NCBI GenBank assembly: GCA_947630445.1 | Contig: CANRHQ010000010.1 | Location: 1 to 37,095 of the forward strand | Direction: 5' to 3' | DNA: 37,095 nucleotides | From: an uncultured Clostridia bacterium | GTDB taxonomy: Bacteria > Bacillota > Clostridia > TANB77 > CAG-508 | Translations under genes and position numbers: made by a program | Shown: piece by piece, positions 18,922-29,040 of the stretch | How positions within the stretch are numbered: the stretch's first letter is position 1 | How the letters are laid out: every line of letters starts with the position of its first letter | The notes under the pieces: model-generated | Told to the model about the DNA's origin: nothing | Seen by the model: only the letters and a program-made list of their open reading frames with translations | Database searches by the model: none

Positions 18922-20676
18922 ATGAAAGCAATAGAAATAAGAAATAAATATTTGAATTTTTTTAAAAATCATGGACATGTTGTAATTCCATCAGCACCAT
19001 TAATACCTGAAAATGATCCATCAGTATTATTTACAACAGCAGGAATGCAACCATTAGTACCATATTTATTAGGTGAAACACATCCAGCAGGAAAAAGATT
19101 AACAGATTTTCAAAAATGTTTAAGAACAAATGATATTGAAGAAGTAGGAGACAACAGACACTTAACATATTTTGAAATGTTAGGAAATTGGTCATTAGGA
19201 GATTATTTTAAAGAAGAATCAATACAAATGAGTTTTGATTTTTTAACAAAAGAACTAAATATACCAATAGAAAAATTATCTGTAACATGTTTTGCTGGTG
19301 ATAAAGATTGCCCAAGAGATGAAGTTACAGCAAATTGTTGGAAAAAAGCAGGAATTCCAGTTGAAAGAATATACTATTTTGGAAAAGATGATAACTGGTG
19401 GATAGCAGGAGAAGATGGACCATGTGGTCCAGATACAGAAATGTTTTATGATACAGGAAAGCCAAAGTGCTCAGAAAATTGTAATCCTTCATGTGGATGT
19501 GGAAAATATGTTGAAATTTGGAACAATGTATTTATGGAATATTTTAAAGGAAAAGATGGAAAATATATTAAGTTAAAACAACATAATGTAGATACTGGAC
19601 TTGGATTAGAAAGAATGACGATGTTATTAGAAGGAAAAGAAACACCTTTTGAAACTGAGTTATTTGCACCAGTAATGGAAAAATTACAGGAATTACAAAA
19701 AATAGATGATATTGCAAGTAGAAGAATAATAGCAGAACATTTACGTGCAAGTATAATGATTATATGTGATGGAGGAAGACCAAGTAATATAGATAGAGGG
19801 TATATTTTAAGAAGATTAATACGTAGAACAATTAGACATATGAATAAATTACAAATATCTTTAGATGAGTTATCAACATTAATAGATATAAATGTGGATA
19901 ATCTAAAAGAAATGTATCCAGCATTAGAAAAAAATAGAGAAACAATAAAAACAGTTATTATAGAAGAAAAAGACAAATTTGTTAAGACATTAACAAAAGG
20001 AGAAAAAGAATTTGCGAAAGAAATGGAATTTGCAAAACAACAAAATAAAAAAGTTATTGATGGAAAAGTAGTATTTAAGTTATATGATACATATGGATTT
20101 CCACCAGAAGTAACAGAAGACTTGGCAAATGAAAATGGAATGCAAATAGACAAAAAAGAATTTGAAAGATTGTTTAAAGAACATCAAGAAAAGTCAAGAC
20201 AAGGTGCAGAACAAAAATTTAAAGGAGGACTTGCATCTACAGGAGAAATGGAAACAAAATATCATACAGCAACACATCTTTTAAATGCAGCATTAAAGCA
20301 AATATTAGGTCCACATGTACATCAAAGAGGAAGTAATATAACAGCAGAAAGAATGAGATTTGATTTTTCACATGATAGCAAAATGACAGAAGAAGAAAAA
20401 CAAAAAACAGAAGAATTAGTAAATAAATGGATTGCAGAAGCAATTCCAGTAGAACATATGGAAATGAAAAAAGAAGATGCAATAAAAATGGGAGCAGAAG
20501 CAATGTTTATAGAAAAATATGGAGATATTGTATCTGTATATAAAATAGGAGATAAATCTTTAGAATTATGTGGAGGACCTCATGTTTCAAATACTTCAGA
20601 ATTAGGACATTTTAAAATAAAGAAAGAAGAATCAAGTTCATCAGGAGTTAGAAGAATAAAAGCAGTATTAGAATAA
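18922..20676 (+). CDS. alaS: Alanyl-tRNA synthetase, compact form
   Basis: The protein charges tRNA-Ala. It has 584 residues against about 870 in typical bacteria. The class II catalytic core is complete: HLTYFEMLGNWSLGDYF, DDNWWIAGEDGPCGPDTEMF and DRGYILRRLIRR. A Cys-rich insert KCSENCNPSCGCGKY lies near residue 180. The editing site is present: HTATH (His448, His452) and CGGPH (Cys550, His554). The beta-barrel with its FYAESGGQ-type motif, which normally precedes the editing domain, is missing: the sequence runs from EKSRQGAEQKF almost straight to HTATH. The C-Ala domain is also absent, and the protein ends at GVRRIKAVLE. No fragment of either lies nearby. The start has AAGGAG. Confidence 0.93.
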   Translation: MKAIEIRNKYLNFFKNHGHVVIPSAPLIPENDPSVLFTTAGMQPLVPYLLGETHPAGKRLTDFQKCLRTNDIEEVGDNRHLTYFEMLGNWSLGDYFKEESIQMSFDFLTKELNIPIEKLSVTCFAGDKDCPRDEVTANCWKKAGIPVERIYYFGKDDNWWIAGEDGPCGPDTEMFYDTGKPKCSENCNPSCGCGKYVEIWNNVFMEYFKGKDGKYIKLKQHNVDTGLGLERMTMLLEGKETPFETELFAPVMEKLQELQKIDDIASRRIIAEHLRASIMIICDGGRPSNIDRGYILRRLIRRTIRHMNKLQISLDELSTLIDINVDNLKEMYPALEKNRETIKTVIIEEKDKFVKTLTKGEKEFAKEMEFAKQQNKKVIDGKVVFKLYDTYGFPPEVTEDLANENGMQIDKKEFERLFKEHQEKSRQGAEQKFKGGLASTGEMETKYHTATHLLNAALKQILGPHVHQRGSNITAERMRFDFSHDSKMTEEEKQKTEELVNKWIAEAIPVEHMEMKKEDAIKMGAEAMFIEKYGDIVSVYKIGDKSLELCGGPHVSNTSELGHFKIKKEESSSSGVRRIKAVLE

Positions 20677-20686
20677 GGAGGATACT

Positions 20687-21031
20687 ATGGAAGAATGTAT
20701 ATTTTGTAAAATAATAAAAGGAGAAATACCATCAAGTAAGGTCTACGAAGATGAAGAAATACTTGCATTTAATGACATAAATCCAGCAGCACCAATTCAT
20801 ATATTAGTTATACCAAAAAAACATATTGCTTCACTTGCTGAAATGAATGATGGAGAAGAAAAAATAATAAGTAAAATATATAAAGTAATAAATAAGATAG
20901 CAGAAAAACAAGGCTTTAAAGAAAAAGGATATAGAGTAATAGTAAATTGTGGAAAAGATGGAGGACAAGAGGTTCAACATTTGCATTTCCATTTACTAGC
21001 TGGAACACAATTAGGAGAAAAAATAGTATAA
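20687..21031 (+). CDS. HIT-family (HinT-like) purine nucleoside phosphoramidase
   Basis: The protein has 114 residues, the usual length for HinT-type proteins. It starts with ECIFCKIIKGEIPSSKVYEDE, whose CxxC pattern is common in bacterial members. It ends with the histidine triad QHLHFHLLAG. These enzymes hydrolyse AMP-amine bonds, including lysyl- or aminoacyl-adenylate by-products of synthetases. It lies 10 bp after alaS with its own AGGAGG, so the two are probably co-transcribed. That is a sensible pairing, although the cellular substrate is not proven. Confidence 0.93.
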   Translation: MEECIFCKIIKGEIPSSKVYEDEEILAFNDINPAAPIHILVIPKKHIASLAEMNDGEEKIISKIYKVINKIAEKQGFKEKGYRVIVNCGKDGGQEVQHLHFHLLAGTQLGEKIV

Positions 21032-21096
21032 ATACTACCAATTTTATTTAAAATATGTTATAATAAATATATATGGATAAAATGGAGGTATATATT

Positions 21097-21768
21097 ATGA
21101 ATAGTAAATATAGTAATATATTAACAATATTATTAATAGTAGTAATAATAGCAATAGTAGGAATAATTGGATTCTTAGGATATAGATATTATAGAAGTGT
21201 TACAATAAAAAATCAGGCAGAAGACTTTGTTGATACATTTGTAGACTCTAGTGCAGATGATAATAATAATAAAGATAATGTAGAAACACCTGATAATATG
21301 TTTGATGGAGTAGAGCAGGGAACAAATAATAATGGTAATTCAATTGGTGGAGCTGTACAAAAATTTAATAACTTTTTAGTATCAGGAAGTATAGAAATAC
21401 CAGCTACAAATGTAAAATTACCAATACTTGCAAGTTCAGAATTATCAAGATCAGCATTAGAAACATCAGTAGTAGAAATATATGGTAGTGGATTAAATCA
21501 AGTAGGAAATACAACAATAGCAGGACATAACTATAGAAATGGAATGTTTTTCTCAAACAATAAAAAATTAAATGTAGGAGATAAAATATATATTACAGAC
21601 CTTACAGGACAACGACTATCATATACAATTTATAATAAATATCAAGCAGCTGAAAATGAATCAGATTATATGACAAGAGATACACAAGGTGCAATTGAAA
21701 TATCATTATCAACTTGTACAGATGACAGTAAAGCTAGATTAATAATTTGGGCAAAAGCAGATGTATAG
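21097..21768 (+). CDS. Sortase
   Basis: The start is set at 21097, after TGGAGG; an in-frame ATG at 21073 lies before that site. The protein has 223 residues. An N-terminal membrane anchor (about 9-29) is followed by an acidic, Asn-rich linker (about 50-85). The catalytic residues are His144 in TIAGHNY, Cys207 in LSTCTDD and Arg214 in KARLIIWAK. A TATAAT-like -10 lies at 21059-21064 without a convincing -35. A terminator follows directly, so it appears to be a single-gene unit. No LPxTG-type substrate gene is nearby, so the subclass and targets are unknown; a housekeeping class D or E role is possible. Confidence 0.88.
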   Translation: MNSKYSNILTILLIVVIIAIVGIIGFLGYRYYRSVTIKNQAEDFVDTFVDSSADDNNNKDNVETPDNMFDGVEQGTNNNGNSIGGAVQKFNNFLVSGSIEIPATNVKLPILASSELSRSALETSVVEIYGSGLNQVGNTTIAGHNYRNGMFFSNNKKLNVGDKIYITDLTGQRLSYTIYNKYQAAENESDYMTRDTQGAIEISLSTCTDDSKARLIIWAKADV

Positions 21769-21780
21769 AATATATAATAG

Positions 21781-21818
21781 AAAGTTGCTCTATATAATAT
21801 TAATAGGGCAACTTTTTG
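21781..21818 (+). terminator. Rho-independent terminator of the sortase gene
   Basis: AAAGTTGCTC pairs with GGGCAACTTT, with one wobble position, and the right arm extends into TTTTT. Confidence 0.75.
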
Positions 21819-21848
21819 TATTTGCAAAAAGTGAAAGGAATTAGATAA

Positions 21849-23849
<2,001 letters not shown>

Positions 23850-23865
23850 AAAGGAATTAATAGTT

Positions 23866-24126
23866 ATGGATGGATATACTTTTGAAGATATGTGGTTAGA
23901 TTTAAAAAATGGGTATCAAATATATTATACTTATGTAAGAAATAGATATGTTTTATTTAAAACAGCTAAAAATTGTTATACTCAAAAACTATTGTCTTCT
24001 GATCATAAAAATCCGCAACCTAAAATGACAATGTTAACACTAAAAAGAGTAAAAGAAATGTTTCCTTACATGGAAGATATTGAATACAAAATAGGAATAC
24101 AGGGAATAGATGAAGATAATAATTAA
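23866..24126 (+). CDS. Small protein of unknown function between ligA and folD
   Basis: The start is set at ATG 23866, with AAAGGAA about ten bases upstream. A longer frame beginning inside ligA has no ribosome binding site. The protein has 86 residues, is soluble and rich in aromatic residues (GYQIYYTYVRNRYVLF near residue 15). It ends in an acidic tail. I do not recognise a family. The tight spacing (16 bp after ligA, 32 bp before folD) and consistent base use support a real gene. Confidence 0.65.
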   Translation: MDGYTFEDMWLDLKNGYQIYYTYVRNRYVLFKTAKNCYTQKLLSSDHKNPQPKMTMLTLKRVKEMFPYMEDIEYKIGIQGIDEDNN

Positions 24127-24158
24127 ATTTCTAAATTATAAAAATAGAGGTAATTGAA

Positions 24159-24995
24159 ATGGAAATAATAAATGGAAAAACTCTAGCACAGGAAATCAGA
24201 GAAAAATTAAAAATAGAATGTGATGAATTAAAAATAAAAGGAATAAAACCTAAACTTGCAGTAATAATGGTAGGAGAAGATAAAGCATCAAAAGTATATG
24301 TAAAAAATAAAAGCAAGGCATGTAATGAAATAGGAATAGAATTTGAAGAACATTTATTAAGTGCAGATATAACTCAAGATGAGTTAATATCGCTAATAAA
24401 AAAACTAAATACTGATAGTACAATACATGGAATATTATTACAAAGTCCAATTCCAAAGAATTTAGATATAAACGAGGCATTTAGAACGATAACTCCAGAA
24501 AAAGATGTAGATGGATTTAATCCAATAAATGTTGGAAAATTATGCTTAAATCAAGATACATTTGTATCATGCACACCATATGGTATTATGAAAATGTTTG
24601 AAAAATATAATATAGATTTAGAAGGAAAAGATGTAGTAATAATAGGAAGAAGCAATATAGTAGGAAAACCATTAATACAATGTTGTTTAAATAAAAATGC
24701 AACAGTTACAGTATGTCATTCAAAAACAAAAAATTTAAAAGAGCATACAAAAAATGCAGATGTACTTATAGTAGCAATAGGTAAACCAAAATTTGTAACA
24801 GAAGATATGGTAAAAGAAAATGCAGTTATAATAGATGTAGGAATAAATAGAGGAGAAGATGGTAAATTAACAGGTGATGTTGATTTTGAAAATGTAAGTA
24901 AAAAAGCAAGTTATATTACTCCGGTTCCAGGTGGGGTTGGACCAATGACAATAGCTATGCTTATGAATAATGTTATAAAAGCAAGTTCAAATTAA
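24159..24995 (+). CDS. folD: Bifunctional methylenetetrahydrofolate dehydrogenase/cyclohydrolase
   Basis: The protein has 278 residues, the normal length for FolD. It interconverts 5,10-methylene- and 10-formyl-tetrahydrofolate through the NADP-linked dehydrogenase and cyclohydrolase steps. The active-site pair is Tyr47 and Lys51 in YVKNKSKAC. The substrate loop is LLQSPIPKNLD. The nucleotide-binding segment is GRSNIVGKPL, and the C-terminal signature is TPVPGGVGPMTIAML. The ribosome binding site is AGAGG. A terminator hairpin follows at once. The assignment is secure. Confidence 0.96.
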   Translation: MEIINGKTLAQEIREKLKIECDELKIKGIKPKLAVIMVGEDKASKVYVKNKSKACNEIGIEFEEHLLSADITQDELISLIKKLNTDSTIHGILLQSPIPKNLDINEAFRTITPEKDVDGFNPINVGKLCLNQDTFVSCTPYGIMKMFEKYNIDLEGKDVVIIGRSNIVGKPLIQCCLNKNATVTVCHSKTKNLKEHTKNADVLIVAIGKPKFVTEDMVKENAVIIDVGINRGEDGKLTGDVDFENVSKKASYITPVPGGVGPMTIAMLMNNVIKASSN

Positions 24996-25000
24996 AATAA

Positions 25001-25038
25001 AAAAGGGGGCAATGTGTTTTTACATATTGTCTTTTTTT
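25001..25038 (+). terminator. Rho-independent terminator after folD
   Basis: GGCAATGTGT pairs with ACATATTGTC through several G-U pairs and is followed by seven Ts. It lies between folD and the start of dprA. Confidence 0.7.
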
Positions 25039-25055
25039 GTAGAAAGAGAGGAAAC

Positions 25056-25718
25056 ATGCAAATAGAAGAAATATCAATTGAAAATGAATATTATCCTATT
25101 CAACTAAAAAATATATATGATCCTCCTTTAAAACTATATGTTTTAGGAGATAAGAAAATATTAAAACAAAATGGAATTGCTATTGTTGGAACAAGAAAAG
25201 CAACAGCATATGGAAAAATGGTATCAATGAAAATTTCAAAAGAGTTAACAATAAATGGAGTTAATATAATAAGCGGATTAGCTATAGGAATAGATACATA
25301 TGCACATCTAGGAAATATCTCTGCCCAAACCAATGAAAAAAATATTGGGAAAACAATAGCAGTATTAGGAAGCGGAATAGATGAAATATATCCAAAAGAA
25401 AATATAGAATTAGCAAGAAAAATAATAAAAACAGGAGGGTGCATAATATCAGAATATCCTAAAGGAACAAAACCGGAGAAAAATAATTTTCCAAAAAGAA
25501 ATAGAATAATTAGTGGATTATCTAAAGGAATTTTAGTAGTAGAAGCTGGTATAAAAAGTGGAGCATTAATAACAGCTGATTTTGGATTAGAACAAGGTAA
25601 AGAAATTTTTGCTGTTCCAGGAGATATTAATAAAACGGAGAGCAGAGGTAGTAATGAGCTAATAAAAGATGGAGCTAAATTAGTGTTTTCAGCAAAAGAA
25701 ATACTAGAGGAAATTTAG
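25056..25718 (+). CDS. dprA: DNA processing protein DprA (Rossmann core only)
   Basis: The start is set at 25056, after GAGAGG; an in-frame ATG at 25014 lies inside the terminator hairpin. The protein has 220 residues and keeps the DprA Rossmann core: IAIVGTRKATAYG, ISGLAIGIDTYAH, IAVLGSGIDEIYP, FPKRNRIISGLS, VVEAGIKSGALITADF and AVPGDI. It lacks the N-terminal SAM/helix-hairpin-helix domain and the C-terminal winged helix found in longer homologues. DprA loads RecA on incoming single-stranded DNA during transformation. In a genome without visible competence genes here the role may differ. Confidence 0.9.
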   Translation: MQIEEISIENEYYPIQLKNIYDPPLKLYVLGDKKILKQNGIAIVGTRKATAYGKMVSMKISKELTINGVNIISGLAIGIDTYAHLGNISAQTNEKNIGKTIAVLGSGIDEIYPKENIELARKIIKTGGCIISEYPKGTKPEKNNFPKRNRIISGLSKGILVVEAGIKSGALITADFGLEQGKEIFAVPGDINKTESRGSNELIKDGAKLVFSAKEILEEI

Positions 25719-25726
25719 CAAAAAAC

Positions 25727-25754
25727 TTGAAATTAAATTATAATATGTTATACT
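25727..25754 (+). promoter_or_regulatory. Sigma-A promoter for the DnaB-type ATPase gene
   Basis: TTGAAA, a 16-bp spacer, and TATACT preceded by an extended TGT. It overlaps the region just after the dprA stop. Confidence 0.55.
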
Positions 25755-25787
25755 AAAAATAGTTCGAAAAGAGAGGATATGGTACAA

Positions 25788-27626
25788 ATGAAAGATAACA
25801 AATCTGAAAAATTACTAGAATTAATACAAAAAATAAAAGTTACAGAAGAAAATAAAGATGATATAGAAAAAATGAAAAAACTTTTAAAACAAGAAAAATA
25901 TCAAGAAATACTAGAAATATTAAAAAAAGTAAATCAAGCAGAAAAGGCAAATGAATCATATTTAGAAGAAAACGAACTTTACGAAGAAGATGATGAAGAA
26001 TATGAAGAAGAAAAAACATTTGAAAAACCTAAATATGATAATGCTTATGAAGAAAATTATTTAGAAGATTTTAATGAAAGTGATCTAGATTTTCATGAAG
26101 AAGAAATTGTTTCACAAAATATATATCCAAAAGAATTATCTAATGAAAAACTAGAAGAAGAATATATAAGTTTATTATTAGCAAATCCAAAAGCAATTTC
26201 TATGTATTATATAGAATATAAAGATAATTTCTTTGAAAATGCAGAAATGCTAAATTTATATAAAAGTATATTATTTACAGAAGGCGAATCATTTGCACCT
26301 CAAATAGCAAAAGACAATTATAATTTTGCAAAAGAAACATCTAAAACTTATGAAGAAAAGAAAAAATATAAAGAAATGGCAGAAAAAGGACAACATAATT
26401 TTGAAAAAACTTATGTTGAATTACGAAAATTATTTGAAATAAGAAAAAACTATATTAGAAGTCCAATAAAGGAAATTCAAAATAGAATTATAGATATATT
26501 AAAATATGAACTATATGATAAAATGACAATACAAGAGGTAAAAGATGCAATTGATCAGATAATGGCAACTGAAAAATTTAAAAGAGCAGTATTAAATAAT
26601 AAATTAACTGACTTCCTAATAACAGGAGATAATAATCTTACAACAGGTTTAGAATTACCATTTCCAATATTAAGTAAAGTATTCAAAGGTGTAAGAAAAG
26701 GCGAAACAATGTCATATGCAATGCCATCAAACTCTGGAAAAAGTAGGTTTACTATAAATTTAGCAGCACATATAGCATTTTTGGAAAATAAGAAAGTTCT
26801 AATAATTTCAAATGAAATGTCAGAAGAAAAAATGAGATTATGTTTAATAACCACAGTATTAAATAATAAGAAAATGCAAAAATTACATGGACAAGTACTA
26901 ACAAAAACAGAAGGTGAAATATTAGAATTCAAATTTAGACCAGATAAAGGCATAAAAGTAAAAACTGATGCAGATGGTTTCGTACTAAAAGAAAAAAATG
27001 AAAAGCAAAAAGACTTTGCTAAAAGATTATTAGAAGTATCAAATGAATTTAGACAAACAATAGAAGTAACAAAATGGATAGATAATCAAATAAAAAATTC
27101 AATTTACTTTGTAAATATAACAAATCATACAAATGATGAATTAGAAAAAGTAATATTAAATTATTATTACAAAGAAAAAATGGAATATGTTTTTTATGAC
27201 ACATTAAAAACAGATACAGAAAATATTGGCAATGGAGAAGAATTAAAAAAGACAGCAACTATATTATCTAATTTAGCACAAAATTTGAATATATTTATTG
27301 CTTCATCACTACAATTAGCAGAAAGTAACACATTACCAATAAACTTAAATATAAATGATTTAGCTGTAAGCAGAACAGTAAAGGAAGTTTTAGATACCTT
27401 ATGCTTAATGAAACAAATTCATAATGAAGATTTAGATAAATATGAATATTCATTAGAAGAAGTAGATACAAAATTTTTCGATTTAGAAAAATTTAAAGAT
27501 CCAGATGTAAGATATTATGCATGTGTAGTAGATAAAAACAGAGCAGGTGCAAAACCTAAAGTCTTATTCAGACTAAACCTAGCATATAACATGTGGGAAG
27601 AATTAGGATATCTAAGGTTGAAATAA
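25788..27626 (+). CDS. DnaB-type RecA-fold ATPase with a long acidic N-terminal region
   Basis: Two ATGs are possible, 25779 and 25788; GAGAGG is 2 bases from the first and 11 from the second, so the second is preferred (612 residues). Residues 1-110 are charged and coiled-coil-like with a Glu/Asp-rich patch. The ATPase core starts near residue 290: FKGVRKGETMSYAMPSNSGKSRF resembles the DnaB Walker A region but has Met-Pro where Gly/Ala is usual. A Walker B-like YVFYDTLKTD and the late DnaB-like segment DKNRAGAKPKVLFRLN follow. It is longer than a replicative DnaB (about 450 residues) and has an insertion of about 80 residues after the first strands. It is probably an accessory helicase or related ATPase rather than the main one. 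Confidence 0.6.
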   Translation: MKDNKSEKLLELIQKIKVTEENKDDIEKMKKLLKQEKYQEILEILKKVNQAEKANESYLEENELYEEDDEEYEEEKTFEKPKYDNAYEENYLEDFNESDLDFHEEEIVSQNIYPKELSNEKLEEEYISLLLANPKAISMYYIEYKDNFFENAEMLNLYKSILFTEGESFAPQIAKDNYNFAKETSKTYEEKKKYKEMAEKGQHNFEKTYVELRKLFEIRKNYIRSPIKEIQNRIIDILKYELYDKMTIQEVKDAIDQIMATEKFKRAVLNNKLTDFLITGDNNLTTGLELPFPILSKVFKGVRKGETMSYAMPSNSGKSRFTINLAAHIAFLENKKVLIISNEMSEEKMRLCLITTVLNNKKMQKLHGQVLTKTEGEILEFKFRPDKGIKVKTDADGFVLKEKNEKQKDFAKRLLEVSNEFRQTIEVTKWIDNQIKNSIYFVNITNHTNDELEKVILNYYYKEKMEYVFYDTLKTDTENIGNGEELKKTATILSNLAQNLNIFIASSLQLAESNTLPINLNINDLAVSRTVKEVLDTLCLMKQIHNEDLDKYEYSLEEVDTKFFDLEKFKDPDVRYYACVVDKNRAGAKPKVLFRLNLAYNMWEELGYLRLK

Positions 27627-27644
27627 AACAAATAAGTTCTAACC

Positions 27645-27697
27645 ATGAAAACCCCCGAATACAATTAAACAAAAGTATTCAATATGGGGGTTTTCAT
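27645..27697 (+). promoter_or_regulatory. GC-rich hairpin covering the spoIIID ribosome binding site
   Basis: ATGAAAACCCCC (27645-27656) pairs perfectly with GGGGGTTTTCAT (27686-27697). Inside, GAATAC (27657-27662) pairs with GTATTC (27675-27680). The five Gs are the only plausible ribosome binding site for the ATG at 27699, so this structure would hide it in a read-through transcript. It could also act as a weak terminator, but it lacks a long T run. Confidence 0.65.
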
Positions 27698-27698
27698 A

Positions 27699-27950
27699 AT
27701 GAAAAGAAAATCAATAGAAGAACGTGCCATAGATTTAGCACAGTATATTATAGATTCAAAAGATACAGTTAGAGGGGCAGCTAAAAAATTTAACATAAGC
27801 AAAAGTACAGTACACAAAGATGTTACAGAAAGACTTGAAAAAGTAAATCCTATATTGGCTAGGCAAGTAAGAAAGATACTTGATGAAAATAAGGCAGAAA
27901 GACATATAAGAGGAGGGATGGCTACAAAATTAAAATATCTTAAGCAATAA
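27699..27950 (+). CDS. spoIIID: Sporulation transcription factor SpoIIID
   Basis: The start is at 27699, with GGGGG eight bases upstream; the protein then has 83 residues. It matches SpoIIID across its length: ERAIDLAQYIIDSKDTVRGA, the helix-turn-helix AAKKFNISKSTVHKDVTERL (about 26-45), and the closing HIRGGMATKLKYLK. SpoIIID binds DNA in the mother cell and switches sigma-E genes on or off, preparing for sigma-K. Its presence indicates an endospore-forming ancestry. The C-terminus ends soon after KLKYLK, shorter than in Bacillus. Expression may be limited by the hairpin over the ribosome binding site. Confidence 0.93.
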   Translation: MKRKSIEERAIDLAQYIIDSKDTVRGAAKKFNISKSTVHKDVTERLEKVNPILARQVRKILDENKAERHIRGGMATKLKYLKQ

Positions 27951-28028
27951 ATGGTATATAAGAAATTTTTTAAATGGTATTGCAATTATACAAAAAAAAT
28001 AATACAATATATGCAATTGGAGGGAAAT

Positions 28029-28877
28029 ATGAAAGCGATATTAGAAGATGATAAAAATAAAATAAATAATAAACTAAAAATATTCTATGTAGTTATAATA
28101 GTAATTTGTATAATTTCAATAATAGCAGGTATATGGATACAAGTTGCTTCTAATGAGGAAGAAACACCTGAATTACCAGAATTAGATCCAAACCAAGTAA
28201 GTACATATAGAGAAGAATTTAATTCATTCTTTAAAAATAAAGTTAACTACATGGAAAATAATAGCTATAAAATTACACGAATAGAACAAAATAAAGAGAT
28301 TGTATATACGGGATACCATCAAAAAGAAACAAAAGTAAACGATTATGATTTAGATGTAAATGTACCATATATTAATATAAACAATAAAATAATAGAAGAA
28401 TTTAATAAACAAATAAAAGAAACATTTGAACAAAGAGCAAAAAGTATATTAAATTTAAAGAATAATAACATAATATATACAGTAAATTACACTGCATATG
28501 TAACAAATAATATATTATCTTTAGTAGTTAAATCTACACTAAAAGAAGGAAATAATCCACAAAGAGAAATAGTGCAAACATATAATTATGACCTAGGAAA
28601 TGAAAAAGAGTGTACAATTGAAAATCTTTTGGAATTAAAAAATATTACAAAACAACAAGCAAATCAGAAAGTAAGAGATGAAATAAAAAAAGTAGAAGAA
28701 AATGTATCAAATTTACAACAACTTGGTTATAATATTTTTTCAAGAGATTCTACAGATGACATATATAGTATAAATAATGTTACAGAATATTTTATTGGTG
28801 AAAATGATAATATATATATAGTATTTGCATATGGAAATACTAATAATACTAGTGAGATGGATATAGTAATATTATAA
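28029..28877 (+). CDS. Membrane-anchored RsiV/PdaC-like protein
   Basis: The start is set at 28029, after GGAGGG; a longer in-frame ATG at 27951 directly follows the spoIIID stop and lacks a site. The protein has 282 residues. One membrane helix (about 17-39) is followed by an external region. YDLDVNVPYININNKIIEEFNKQI and the later YDLGNEKECTIENLLELKN have the layout of the DUF4163/DUF3298 pair found in RsiV anti-sigma factors and the PdaC deacetylase. There is no catalytic deacetylase domain. A role in sensing or binding cell-wall fragments is possible but inferred. It probably shares a transcript with spoIIID and ends at a terminator. Confidence 0.6.
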   Translation: MKAILEDDKNKINNKLKIFYVVIIVICIISIIAGIWIQVASNEEETPELPELDPNQVSTYREEFNSFFKNKVNYMENNSYKITRIEQNKEIVYTGYHQKETKVNDYDLDVNVPYININNKIIEEFNKQIKETFEQRAKSILNLKNNNIIYTVNYTAYVTNNILSLVVKSTLKEGNNPQREIVQTYNYDLGNEKECTIENLLELKNITKQQANQKVRDEIKKVEENVSNLQQLGYNIFSRDSTDDIYSINNVTEYFIGENDNIYIVFAYGNTNNTSEMDIVIL

Positions 28878-28900
28878 AGATTATAATTTTCCTAGAATGT

Positions 28901-28936
28901 AAAAAAGAAACTTGATTCATACAAGTTTCTTTTTTT
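28901..28936 (+). terminator. Rho-independent terminator
   Basis: AAAAAAGAAACTTG and CAAGTTTCTTTTTTT pair perfectly around a 7-nt loop. The A-rich left arm and T-rich right arm allow it to work in both directions, which suits its position at the convergent end of htrA. Confidence 0.85.
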
Positions 28937-29040
28937 GAAAATAAAAGGGGATGTGTTGTAATCAGTTTATTTACTGACTATGGTAATAATATAACAATAA
29001 AATTTGTTCATTTTGTGAATTTAACGTGAAATATTAAATA

